Source: CAZNMF01 sp035547155
GTDB taxonomy: Bacteria > Acidobacteriota > Vicinamibacteria > Vicinamibacterales > SCN-69-37
Length of the DNA: 64,000 nt
Assembly: GCA_035547155.1 (NCBI GenBank)
Contig: DASZVJ010000034.1
Span: 8,035 to 72,034 of the forward strand
Direction of reading: 5' to 3'
Below the pieces are notes generated by a model. It worked only from the letters and a program-made list of their open reading frames with translations, did not search any database and was not told the DNA's origin. The stretch's first letter is position 1; each line of letters begins with the position of its first letter. Shown here one piece after another: positions 9,380-17,748 of this stretch. The translations under genes were made by a program, and so were the position numbers.

Positions 9380-9742
9380 TCACTCCGTCTTCGTTCTGTC
9401 GATGCGCGCCAACGTGACGACGAGGACGAGGATCAGGCCTGGATACGTCGCGGCCCACGCCGGACCGTGGATCAGCCACGTCGCGGTCGCGCCCGTGAGC
9501 GTCACCATCAAAATGCCGATACCAATCCTCGCGAGCGGCGGAATCCAGAGCGCGACGAGTCCGGCGATTTCCGCCACGCTGACGACGACGGCGCCCCAAG
9601 AGGGATAGCCCCACGCGGCGAATCGCTGTCCCCAGTCGGCAGGATGCCGCAGCTTGATGGCGATCGCGGGCGCGAACAGGAGTGTGATGACGACGCGCAA
9701 GACGACGATCGCGAGACGACGTGCTGTCGAGGCCTTCATCAT
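9380..9742 (-). CDS. DoxX-family membrane protein
   Basis: 120 residues from the ATG at 9742, which has a GGAG a few bases upstream; a second Met follows at once. Four hydrophobic segments are visible: LAIVVLRVVITLLFAPAIAI, WGAVVVSVAEIAGLVALWI, IGIGILMVTLTGATATWLI and YPGLILVLVVTLA. The layout FAPAIAIKLRHPADWGQRFAAWGYPSW matches DoxX-like proteins. It is the last gene of the sdpR-sdpI unit. The family's role in redox or respiratory membranes is poorly defined. Confidence 0.75.
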   Translation of the reverse strand: MMKASTARRLAIVVLRVVITLLFAPAIAIKLRHPADWGQRFAAWGYPSWGAVVVSVAEIAGLVALWIPPLARIGIGILMVTLTGATATWLIHGPAWAATYPGLILVLVVTLARIDRTKTE

Positions 9743-9794
9743 CGGGCTCCAGGTGATGTACGAGCTCGTCTTGTGGTCGCCGATGGACAACCGA

Positions 9795-10451
9795 TCACGT
9801 CGTCGTCGTGGCGCCGGCGCGCCTCGCCGAGACGCGGACCGCCAACACGCTGCCAGCGAGCGCCACCGGCCCGACGCCGAGAATGAAGCTCGTGCCGGCT
9901 GGTGCGGGCACGGCGATCGCCGCGAGCACGACCAGCAGGCCGGTGATCACGACGAGATGTCCGATGAGACGATGCGTTCGGATCCAGATCGCGCGGTCGG
10001 ATAGCGTACGCGACGTCCGAATGCCGATCGCGAGATTCCGCCGCGTCCGCGGCAGCAGATTGCCGACGCCCATCAGGGTCAAGCCCAACATCAGCGGCAC
10101 GACGCGCGCCGCCCACGTGCGTCCGACGAGCAGCCCGAGGCTTCCGGCGAGCATCGTCGCGTGGACGCCCATGAGGAAGGCGACGACGCGCAGCATGATC
10201 GCGTCGTAGATCGACACCATGTCTGTCGAATCCGGCGCTTCGATGGGATGACGGACCACCAGGCCGCGCAGAAGGACGTCTGTCGTCAGCGCGGCCATCG
10301 GAAACAGGAACGCGGCCGACATGTCGTCGATCCACCTCGCCGCCGAGCCGACCGGCGCCTCGTGTCCTGGAAATCCGGCGCGTAGCGCCGCGACTCCCAT
10401 GGCCGCGCCAATTGCGCAGAGGACGACGTGTGAGAGCCGCCAGATCCGCAT
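9795..10451 (-). CDS. sdpI: SdpI-family integral membrane protein
   Basis: 218 residues with about six transmembrane segments. The C-terminal half carries the SdpI signature MGVGNLLPRTRRNLAIGIRTSRTLSD, followed by WIRTHRLIGHLVVITGLLVVL. In Bacillus, SdpI is the immunity receptor for the SdpC toxin and sequesters the SdpR repressor at the membrane. The gene starts directly after the stop of an SdpR-like regulator, the same gene pair. No sdpABC toxin genes are in the window, so the role may be sensing of membrane damage rather than self-immunity. Confidence 0.8.
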   Translation of the reverse strand: MRIWRLSHVVLCAIGAAMGVAALRAGFPGHEAPVGSAARWIDDMSAAFLFPMAALTTDVLLRGLVVRHPIEAPDSTDMVSIYDAIMLRVVAFLMGVHATMLAGSLGLLVGRTWAARVVPLMLGLTLMGVGNLLPRTRRNLAIGIRTSRTLSDRAIWIRTHRLIGHLVVITGLLVVLAAIAVPAPAGTSFILGVGPVALAGSVLAVRVSARRAGATTTT

Positions 10452-10775
10452 TTACGTCTCCTGGCGGCGCGTCCGCGGCAGCTTGACCGTGCGCCCGCCG
10501 GTTTTGCCGTCCGGGCGCGTCCACTCGATGAGGTGCTGAATCAGGTCCTGGAACACCGACGTGTCGAGCTCGTACCGAATCTCCTGCCCGCGGCGTTCGG
10601 TCGCGACGAGTCCCGCATCGCGCAGCACCGCCAGATGCCGGGAGATCGTCGGCCAGCTCGAGTGAAAGCGGTCGGCGATCTCGCCGGACGTGAGCGGTCC
10701 CGTTCGCAGGAGCCGCAGGATGTTCCGGCGCGTCTCATCCGCCAGCGCGCGAAACACGCGATTCGATATGGTCAT
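10452..10775 (-). CDS. sdpR: SdpR-like ArsR-family autorepressor
   Basis: 107 residues from the ATG at 10775, chosen for its GGAG ribosome-binding site. It is a single winged-helix domain: VFRALADETRRNILRLL, GPLTSGEIADRF, then the recognition helix SSWPTISRHLAVLRDAGLV and wing RRGQEIRYELD. The C-terminal VFQDLIQHLIEW is typical of SdpR. No metal-binding Cys pair is present, so it is not a metal sensor. It is followed without a gap by sdpI. The palindromic operator over its own promoter suggests autorepression, relieved when SdpI pulls the repressor to the membrane. Confidence 0.85.
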   Translation of the reverse strand: MTISNRVFRALADETRRNILRLLRTGPLTSGEIADRFHSSWPTISRHLAVLRDAGLVATERRGQEIRYELDTSVFQDLIQHLIEWTRPDGKTGGRTVKLPRTRRQET

Positions 10776-10803
10776 CGTCGTCTCCGAATATTGCGTGATT
10801 AGC

Positions 10804-10832
10804 AAATTAGCTAATTATGAGCAGCGAGTCAA
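10804..10832 (-). promoter_or_regulatory. sdpR promoter with a palindromic operator over the -10
   Basis: On the minus strand TTGACT (10832-10827), a 17-base spacer and TAATTT (10809-10804) form a possible promoter. A perfect 12-bp palindrome AATTAGCTAATT at 10805-10816 covers the -10, which suits repression by the ArsR-type protein encoded directly downstream. Confidence 0.55.
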
Positions 10833-10871
10833 GCCCGCGACTCGAGGGGGCGACCTGGGCGCGTTGGGCTG

Positions 10872-13328
10872 CTACTCCGATCGCAGCGCGATCAACGGGT
10901 CGACCTTCGTCGCGCGGCGGGCCGGGAGCAGACAGGCCAGCACGCCGACGACCGCCAGCACGGCCACGACGACCGCAAACGTCCACGGATCGGTCGTCGT
11001 CACGCCGTAGATCTGATGCGCCATCAGCCGCGACAGCGCGTAGCTGGCGCCGATGCCGGCGAGGACGCCGGCGGCGATCGGCCGCAGGCCGCGCAGCAGC
11101 ATCATGCGCATGACGCCGCCCGGCTCGGCGCCGAGCGCGATGCGGATGCCGATGTCACGCGTCTGCAGCGACACGGTGTACGCCATGACGCTGAAGACGC
11201 CGATCGCGGCGAGCACGAGTCCCACGGCCGCGAACGTGCTCAGCAGGCCGACGCCGAATTTCGGCGCAGCGAATGCGTCGCGGTTGACGAGATCCTCGAG
11301 CGAGAGCACGTTCATCAGCGCGACGTCGTGATCGACGGCCCACACCTGCTGCATGACGCCGTGTTGCAGCGACATCGGATCGACGCTTGTCTTGACGATC
11401 ATCGCGGCCGTGGGCAGCGCGGAGAGCGTGTACGGCACGAAGGCCTGCGGCTGCACGTCGTCTTCGACGCCGGCATTGCGCGCGTCGCCCACCACGCCGA
11501 CGATCTCGAACGGCGCGCGCTGGTCCGGCGGGCTCATCTGATCGAGCAGCGCGAACGTGACGGTCCGTCCAATGGGAGTCGCACCGCCCAGGAACGTCTG
11601 CGCGAACCGCTCGTTGACGACGGCGAACCGGCGCGCGCCGTCGATGTCCGGCGCGGTGAGCAGACGGCCAGCGACGAGCGACATGCCGAGCGCGCGGAAA
11701 TAGTCCTCCCCGACGAGCTCGATCGCCGCGCGCCACGTGCCCGTCGGCGACGTGCCCGGAATCGAGAGCGGCGATCCGAAGCTGCGCACGATCGGCGGCG
11801 CGACGGACGGCGAGACGGCGGCGACGCCGGGCAGCGTGCGGACCTTGTCGACGACCTGCCGCACGAATTGCGTCCGCTGCGCCGGCGTTCGCGTCTGATC
11901 CTGCGGAAATTCGAACTGGCCGACGAGCACGTTCGACGGATTCAATCCCAGATCGATGTCCTGCAGCACGAACAGCGTGCGCATCATCAGGCCGGCGCCG
12001 ACGAGCAGCACGATCGCCAGCGTCACCTGCACCGCCACGAGCAGCGTCCGCAGCCACGCGTGCCCGGCCCGCAGCCCGACGCCCTTGCCGGTGCTCATCA
12101 ATCGCGCCTGGAGATTGCCGCGCGCGGCACGCCACGCCGGCACGAATCCGCACAACAGCGTGACCAGCAGCGTGACGCCGATCGTCGCGTAGAGCGCCTG
12201 ATGGCTGAAGCGAATCTCGACCTCGGCCGGCAGCGCGTCGACCGGAATCGCGGCCTTGACCCACTGCATGCCCGCGTACGCGAAGAGGCCGCCGATGGCC
12301 GTGCCGATGACAGCCAGCACGAAGCTCTCCGTCAGCAGCAGCGACATCAGCCGCGTCCGTGACGCGCCGAGGCCGGCGCGCAGTGCCAGCTCGGTCTCCC
12401 GCGCGGCCGCGCGCGCCAGCAGCAGATTCGCGACGTTGCTGCACGCGATCAGCAGCAGCATCGCGACCGCGCCGATGAGGATGTAGACCATCTCCTTGAG
12501 GCTCGCCGACGTGTACGCGTCGGCGAGCGTCATCACCGTCACCGTGAACTGCGGCGGATACCGGTTCGGATAGAGCCGCGCCTGATTGTGCGCGATGACG
12601 TCGACGTTCGCGGCGGCCTGCTCCTTCGTCACGCCGGGCTTCAGCACGGCGTACGTCCACACGAACAACGGCTGCGCGGCCGGACCGCCGATCAACGTCG
12701 CCGTCGACTCCGCCGTGATCGTCGCCGGAAAGAACACGTCCGCGCCGTGCAGCAGGAATCGCGGGGGCAGCACGGCAATCAACGTCCGGTACGTGCCGTT
12801 GATCTTCAGCGTCGTGCCGATCACGTGTGGATCGCGATTGAACCGCTCTTTCCACAGACGATCACTCATGAGAAAGGTCGGCGGCGCCCCAGGCGCACCG
12901 TCGGCGTCGGTCATCGTGCGGCCGAGCACGGGCCTGACGCCGAGCGCGGACGGCGCGTGCGGATCGATGAGCGCACCGCGCACGCGGTACGTCGCGTTCT
13001 CGAGGTTGTAGAGCGCTTCGAAGCTCGCACCGCCCAGCACCGCACTGAACACGCGGTTCTGCGCGCGGTAGTCGACGAACTCCGGTGCCGGATACCACGC
13101 CGATCGGCCGGGCTGGTTCGGCGCCTGAATGTAGAAATGGACGACGCGCGACGGATTCTCGAACGGGAACGTGTTGACCAGCACGCTGTAGACGACGCTG
13201 AAGATGACGGCCGTCGCGCCGATGCCGAGCGACAACGCGAGCAACGCCAGCGCGACCGACCCGCGATCCCGAAGCAGACTGCGGACCGCGTCCCGCACAT
13301 CACGCCCGATCCATCCCAAGCCGTTCAT
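10872..13328 (-). CDS. ADOP-family orphan ABC permease (MacB/FtsX type)
   Basis: 818 residues with a GGAG ribosome-binding site before the ATG at 13328. A short N-terminal stretch (DVRDAVRSLLRDRGSVALALLALSLGIGATAVIFSVVYSVL) gives the first membrane helix, followed by a MacB-like periplasmic domain. Three further helices follow with an FtsX motif (IACSNVANLLLARAAARETELALRAGLGASRTRL). The cycle then repeats, ending in the second FtsX block (TRDIGIRIALGAEPGGVMRMML) and ARRATKVDPLIALRSE. No ATPase gene is adjacent. Unlike the other four such permeases here, it has no PadR gene beside it and lacks the usual N-terminal cytosolic extension. Confidence 0.85.
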   Translation of the reverse strand: MNGLGWIGRDVRDAVRSLLRDRGSVALALLALSLGIGATAVIFSVVYSVLVNTFPFENPSRVVHFYIQAPNQPGRSAWYPAPEFVDYRAQNRVFSAVLGGASFEALYNLENATYRVRGALIDPHAPSALGVRPVLGRTMTDADGAPGAPPTFLMSDRLWKERFNRDPHVIGTTLKINGTYRTLIAVLPPRFLLHGADVFFPATITAESTATLIGGPAAQPLFVWTYAVLKPGVTKEQAAANVDVIAHNQARLYPNRYPPQFTVTVMTLADAYTSASLKEMVYILIGAVAMLLLIACSNVANLLLARAAARETELALRAGLGASRTRLMSLLLTESFVLAVIGTAIGGLFAYAGMQWVKAAIPVDALPAEVEIRFSHQALYATIGVTLLVTLLCGFVPAWRAARGNLQARLMSTGKGVGLRAGHAWLRTLLVAVQVTLAIVLLVGAGLMMRTLFVLQDIDLGLNPSNVLVGQFEFPQDQTRTPAQRTQFVRQVVDKVRTLPGVAAVSPSVAPPIVRSFGSPLSIPGTSPTGTWRAAIELVGEDYFRALGMSLVAGRLLTAPDIDGARRFAVVNERFAQTFLGGATPIGRTVTFALLDQMSPPDQRAPFEIVGVVGDARNAGVEDDVQPQAFVPYTLSALPTAAMIVKTSVDPMSLQHGVMQQVWAVDHDVALMNVLSLEDLVNRDAFAAPKFGVGLLSTFAAVGLVLAAIGVFSVMAYTVSLQTRDIGIRIALGAEPGGVMRMMLLRGLRPIAAGVLAGIGASYALSRLMAHQIYGVTTTDPWTFAVVVAVLAVVGVLACLLPARRATKVDPLIALRSE

Positions 13329-13423
13329 CGAAGGCTCCTCTCCGAGGACGTCGACGACTTACCCGTGGTGTGGTTGTGCGACTGAAGACGGAAGGATAGA
13401 CGATTTGGGGAGGAAAATGGTCG

Positions 13424-14065
13424 CTACCTGCCTGCCAGCAACGCGTTCACCGCGTCCAGCTCGTCGCGCGTGATCGTGTGGCCCATGCCGGGATAGATGC
13501 GCTCGTCGACGGCCGCGCCGAGGCGGCGCAGCACGGTTGTCGATTCGTGGACGCGCTCGAGCGGGATGTGCGCGTCGACGTCGCTGCACCCGATGAACAC
13601 CGGCGTGCCGTCGAGCGAGCCCGAGTAATCGCGCGGCGTGCCGGGCGGGCCGATCAATCCGCCTGATAACGCCGCGACCGCCGCGTATCGCCGGGCATGA
13701 CGCGCGACGAACTCCAGCGACAGGCACGCGCCCTGCGAGAATCCCATCAGCGCGACGCGCTCCGCGGGCACGCCGTGATTGGCCAAATCGTCGATCGACG
13801 TGGCGATCAGACGCAGCGCTGACGTGAGGCTCGGTTCGTTCTCCTGGATCGGCGCGAGGAACGTCTGCGGATACCACGTGTGCCCTGCGGCCTGCGGCGC
13901 GAGGAACGCGACATCTGCCGCACGCACCTCGCGCGACAAGCCAAGAATGTCCTCGGCCGACGCGCCGCGGCCGTGCAGCAGGATCACGACCAGCCGCGCG
14001 CCGGCGACTGGCGCACCGGCGTGGAGCACGCTCGCGTCGGCATGGGGATCAGATCGTTGGTGCAT
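13424..14065 (-). CDS. Phospholipase/carboxylesterase, MhqD-like alpha/beta hydrolase
   Basis: 213 residues from the ATG at 14065, which has a GGAG and overlaps the upstream gene by 17 bases. It is an alpha/beta hydrolase: LLHGRG oxyanion region near residue 30, nucleophile S110 in GFSQG, acid D164 in SDVDAHIP and H196 in GMGHT. That is a full triad. This is the short carboxylesterase family that includes Bacillus MhqD. The overlapping upstream gene is MhqO-like, so the pair resembles the mhqO-mhqD order used against quinones and catechols. The substrate is inferred from context only. Confidence 0.85.
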   Translation of the reverse strand: MHQRSDPHADASVLHAGAPVAGARLVVILLHGRGASAEDILGLSREVRAADVAFLAPQAAGHTWYPQTFLAPIQENEPSLTSALRLIATSIDDLANHGVPAERVALMGFSQGACLSLEFVARHARRYAAVAALSGGLIGPPGTPRDYSGSLDGTPVFIGCSDVDAHIPLERVHESTTVLRRLGAAVDERIYPGMGHTITRDELDAVNALLAGR

Positions 14066-14855
14066 GAGTCTCCTCGGTCGTCTTCTGATGCGGCAGCACG
14101 AGCGGCGGCAGCGTTCGCTCGAGCCTCGCACGATGCGGCTCGACCTGCGGCGGCAGCAACAGCCGCTCACCCAGATGCTCCGGCGCTTCGTCAATCGCAA
14201 AGCCTGGCGGATCCGTCGCGATCTCGAACAGGATGCTGCCAGGCTCACGATAGTAGATCGAATGGAAGTAAGTACGATCCATCACCGGCGACACGTGATG
14301 TCCGCCCGCGACGAGCCGCTTCCGCCATTCGCTCTGCTGCGCATCGTCCGGGGTCCGCCACGCGATGTGATGCACCGTGCCCGCGCCAGGATTGCCGTAT
14401 GACGCATGGGATGCGGACAGCACGTCGACCAACGCTCTACCTTCATCGCCTGGCGCCTCGAATCTGAGACGATCGCCCTCGTGGCCGATCGCGCGGAATC
14501 CCATGACATCGGTCAGCAACGCGGCGGTCGGCTCGTGCGTGGCTTCGAGCAATGTCGCGCTGTGGAAGCCTGAAATGGCTGCGTCGACTGGAACGCCACC
14601 GCGCAGCCACGCGTCGCCGGGGCGCGCACGATCGGTGGCGACGAGCTCGAGCGGCAGGCCGTCCGGATCGGCGACGCGCAGAACCGGCTCGCCGAAACGC
14701 GTACCGGCATTCTCGACGGGAACACCCGCGCGCGTGAGACGATCGCGCCAGTACTCGAGCGACCCCTTGGGCACGGCAAAGCTGGTCGCCGATACCTGGC
14801 CGGCACCGACGCTGCCGCGCGGCACACCCGGCCACGGAGGTGCTGACGGAGACAC
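14049..14855 (-). pseudogene. Ring-cleaving dioxygenase (MhqO/glyoxalase family), 5'-truncated
   Basis: The readable part, about 262 residues, begins abruptly at PPWPGVPRGSVGAGQVSATSF. In full-length family members (about 310 residues) this segment follows some 50-60 residues carrying the first metal-binding His of the vicinal-oxygen-chelate fold (an IHHVTAIASD-like start). That part is absent. The remainder is intact: FHSATLLEATHEPTAALLTDVMGF, TVHHIAWRTPDDAQQSEW with a metal His, and FHSIYYREPGSILFEIATD with a metal Glu. The first residues that could be called a start lie inside sequence belonging to an HxlR regulator on the other strand. It reads as a deletion scar and is probably inactive, because half the metal site is missing. 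Confidence 0.75.
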
Positions 14856-15076
14856 TGCGGCGCCTGGAACGCGACGGCCTCGTGACGCGACGGCCGGAGC
14901 CGCATCAGTCGACGGTCGAGTACTCGCTCACGCCGCTCGGCCAGAGCCTGGCCGGCCCGCTCGACGCGTTGCGCCGCTGGTCCGAAGAGCACGAGGCTGT
15001 CGTCGAAGACGCGCGACAGCGGTTCGACGCCGCGCGGGCCGCAGGCAAGCCGGCGGAAGGCCGCATTCAGACGTGA
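14840..15076 (+). pseudogene. HxlR-family regulator, 3' fragment
   Basis: About 79 residues remain of a typical 110-130. VLTETLRRLERDGLVTRR is the recognition helix and wing start of HxlR (DUF24) winged-helix proteins. VEYSLTPLGQSLAGPLDALRRWSEEH is the wing and dimer helix. The N-terminal part, with the redox-active Cys and first helices, is missing. The break coincides within a few bases with the truncated 5' end of the divergent dioxygenase gene. HxlR regulators such as YodB control quinone-detoxification enzymes, so this was very probably the divergent regulator of that gene. Confidence 0.75.
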
Positions 15077-15103
15077 AGCAGTTGTGTCGTCGCGTGACGT
15101 AGG

Positions 15104-16324
15104 TTATCCGCGTCGCGGCTTCCACGTCACCGGCTCGATGCGCGGCAATCCGAACAGGTACGCCGCCGAGCCGATCAGCACGACGATCGCGGAGACCGCG
15201 AACGCCCACAGAAACTGACCGGTCCGGTCGACGACGACGCCAGTGATGGCCGGAGCGATGACGCCGGAGAGATTCGCGACGAAGTTCTGCAGGCCCGACC
15301 ATTTGCCGGCCGCGAGCGGACCGGCGAGCGTCTGCGTGATCGCCCAGTGGCTCGACGCGAAGACGCCGTACGCCACGCACGCCAGCATCAGCAGCACCAT
15401 CGACGTCGTGCGATCGGGCGCGATGGCAACGGCGACGACGATGGTCGCGATCGCGAGCCCGCCGCCGGCGCACGTCTTCCGCACGCGCGTCGGTGTCGCG
15501 CCGTTGGCGATCGCGCGATCGGACACCGCGCCGGCGATGACGCTCGTGACGGCCGTCACGAGGTACGCAAGCGATCCGAGCGAGGCCATCTGCGTGAGCG
15601 AGAAGCCGCGCTCGCGCACGAGATAGAACGGCAGCCACGTGAGCAGGAAGTACCAGAAGTAGTTGCCGCAGAAGTGCCCGGTCACGCTCGCCCACGCCGC
15701 GGGCTGCGCGATGATCTCGCGCGCCGTCGGCACCATCGCCTGATGGCCGGGCGTGACGACGCGCGCCGGCATCCACTTCAGCCAGAGCGGCAGCCAGATC
15801 AAGCTGCCGATGCCGAGCACGACGAAGAACGGCCGCCAGCCATACCTCGCCATCAACAGGCCGCCAACGAACGTGCCCAGTGCCGGGCCGAACTTCGTGC
15901 CGGCGTCAATCATCGCGTTCGGCAGTCCGCGCTGATGCTCGGCGACGTGCGTCGCCAGAATCTTCGAATAGCACGGATACGCGACGGACTCGCCGATGCC
16001 GAGCGCCAGCCGCAAGGCGATCAGCGCGGCGAATCCGCTCACGAGGCCGGTGGCGGCCGTCGCCAGCGACCACACGGCGAAGCCCGCGGCCAGCAGCAGG
16101 TTCTCGTCGAAGCGATCCACGAGCCAGCCGGAGACGAGCTGGAAGAGCGCGTACGTCCAGAAGAACGAGGACAGCAGCACGCCGAGCTGCGACGCGGAGA
16201 TGCCCATCTCGCGCTCGAGGATCGGCGCGGCGATCGAGAGATTGCCGCGATCGATGTAGTTGATCGCGACCGACACGACGAGCAGGATCACGATGCGCCA
16301 CGGACGCCGCGAACGTTGAGCCAC
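15104..16324 (-). CDS. MFS transporter, anion:cation symporter (hexuronate/aldarate type)
   Basis: 406 residues from the GTG at 16324, chosen for a strong GGAGG just upstream; a longer frame to 16489 has no support. Twelve hydrophobic segments can be traced. The start IVILLVVSVAINYIDRGNLSIAAPILEREMGIS is the hallmark of the ACS family, which takes up hexuronates, glucarate, phthalate or nicotinate with protons. Motifs GWLVDRFDENLLLAAG and LRLALGIGESVAYP fit. It is single-copy with no catabolic partner beside it, so the substrate is unknown. A second ACS transporter sits in the glucarate cluster at 57 kb. Confidence 0.85.
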   Translation of the reverse strand: MAQRSRRPWRIVILLVVSVAINYIDRGNLSIAAPILEREMGISASQLGVLLSSFFWTYALFQLVSGWLVDRFDENLLLAAGFAVWSLATAATGLVSGFAALIALRLALGIGESVAYPCYSKILATHVAEHQRGLPNAMIDAGTKFGPALGTFVGGLLMARYGWRPFFVVLGIGSLIWLPLWLKWMPARVVTPGHQAMVPTAREIIAQPAAWASVTGHFCGNYFWYFLLTWLPFYLVRERGFSLTQMASLGSLAYLVTAVTSVIAGAVSDRAIANGATPTRVRKTCAGGGLAIATIVVAVAIAPDRTTSMVLLMLACVAYGVFASSHWAITQTLAGPLAAGKWSGLQNFVANLSGVIAPAITGVVVDRTGQFLWAFAVSAIVVLIGSAAYLFGLPRIEPVTWKPRRG

Positions 16325-16491
16325 GTAGACCTCCGGATCGACGAACGCGCCTGGCGCGACGTGATGAGGGATGCGCGGAGAGCGTACACGATCGGCCCGC
16401 ACGCGCGGGCGATCGGCGTGGATCGTCCCGATCGCGCGGGATGACGGATAATGTGATCCGCACGCCAGCCTGCCGTTCGCCGGAGTCACCG

Positions 16492-17319
16492 ATGACCGCG
16501 GATCGCTCGCGTTTTCCCGCCGTTCGTCTGCTGCTCGCGACTGCCCTGTGTGGCAGCCTGTCGCTCGCGCCCGCGTCCGTGTCGACGCGTGCGGCCGATC
16601 AAGCCCTTCTCGCGACGTGGCGTACCGCCAGCATCACGATCGATGGCTCGCTCGCGGACTGGACGCAGTTGACGCGCGTCGGCCAGGGCCCGCTCGTCGG
16701 CGCTCAGAACGACGACCACTCGCTGTATCTCGCCGTGGCCTCGAGCGACGCGACCGTCCGTCCGCAGCTCGCGACCGGCCTCGTCGTCTGGATCGACCGC
16801 GCGGGCGGCAAGGCGCAGACGTTCGGCCTCCGGCTCGAAGGCCTGACGCGCCGGGCGCTGCCGGGCGCGGCACCGGACGCCGCGTCCAGCGGCGATCTGG
16901 AGCCCGGATCGCAGACGCTCGACGACTGCGATCTGCTCGGTCCGGCGAAGAATCAACGCCGCCTCATCGATCGCCCGGCCGACGTCGGCATCGCGCTCGC
17001 GTCCGGGTTCGAGAATCATCTGGTGATCTACGAGCTGAAGCTGCCGCTCGCCAGGACCGACGCGACGCCGTACGCCGTCGACGCAGGATCCGGCACCACG
17101 ATCGCGATCGGGCTCGAGACGCCGGCCGATCCGAAGCTGCCGAAGCGGCGCGATCGCCTCGACAACCCGACATCGACGAACCCGTGGGTCAACGATCCGT
17201 ACGGCGGCTACTTCAACCCGCCGCCGCCGACGAACAGCGGATCGCAGCCGCCGAAGGAGAAACGGATCAAACCGATGACGCTGGTGTGGGCGGCGGTGCG
17301 TCTGGCGTCTGCGCCGTGA
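16492..17319 (+). CDS. Secreted DOMON/CBM9-like protein
   Basis: 275 residues from the ATG at 16492, with GGAG upstream. A signal peptide (VRLLLATALCGSLSLAPASVSTRAA) is followed by ITIDGSLADWTQL and DDHSLYLAVASSD. This is the opening of carbohydrate-binding module 9 or DOMON-like beta-sandwiches. The C-terminus is Pro/Asn rich (NPPPPTNSGSQPPKEK). It is probably exported to the periplasm or surface; the ligand is unknown. It diverges from the MFS gene and converges on the response regulator. Confidence 0.6.
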   Translation: MTADRSRFPAVRLLLATALCGSLSLAPASVSTRAADQALLATWRTASITIDGSLADWTQLTRVGQGPLVGAQNDDHSLYLAVASSDATVRPQLATGLVVWIDRAGGKAQTFGLRLEGLTRRALPGAAPDAASSGDLEPGSQTLDDCDLLGPAKNQRRLIDRPADVGIALASGFENHLVIYELKLPLARTDATPYAVDAGSGTTIAIGLETPADPKLPKRRDRLDNPTSTNPWVNDPYGGYFNPPPPTNSGSQPPKEKRIKPMTLVWAAVRLASAP

Positions 17320-17337
17320 CCGCCTCGTGCGGATCGA

Positions 17338-17745
17338 TCAGCAGACCGGCTCCGACATCCCCGGCTCCGGCCGATCGATCCCGAGAATCGCGGCGAGCTG
17401 ATCGGCAAGCTGATCCGGCAGAATCGGCTTCGCGATGAACGCGTCGAAGCCGGCGCGCAGCGCGCTCTCGCGCTCGTCGGGCAGCGCGTGCGCGGTGAGC
17501 GCGACGATGGGCACGTGCGTGAACGCCGGATCCATCTTGAGCACGCCCAGCGCCTCGATGCCCGTCAGCCCGGGCATCCGGATGTCGAGCAGCACGATGT
17601 CGGGCCTGTGACGGCGAGCGGCGTCGACGGCCGCGCGGCCGTCGAACGCGGTGACGACGCGAAAGCCGAAGAAGCGCAGCCCCACCGAGTACATCTCACA
17701 GGCATCGACGTAATCGTCCGCGAGCAGCACGAGCGGTCTGTCCAT
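17338..17745 (-). CDS. Single-domain response regulator (CheY-like)
   Basis: 135 residues forming one receiver domain and nothing else. The acidic pair is LLADDYVDA (D10, D11), the phosphoacceptor is D54 in LLDIRMPG, the switch Thr lies in VALTAHA and the lysine is K106 in FIAKP. It starts four bases after the stop of the hybrid kinase gene, so it is the last gene of a three-gene signalling operon. With no output domain it must act by protein contact or as a phosphate sink or relay. Confidence 0.9.
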   Translation of the reverse strand: MDRPLVLLADDYVDACEMYSVGLRFFGFRVVTAFDGRAAVDAARRHRPDIVLLDIRMPGLTGIEALGVLKMDPAFTHVPIVALTAHALPDERESALRAGFDAFIAKPILPDQLADQLAAILGIDRPEPGMSEPVC

Positions 17746-17748
17746 GCG

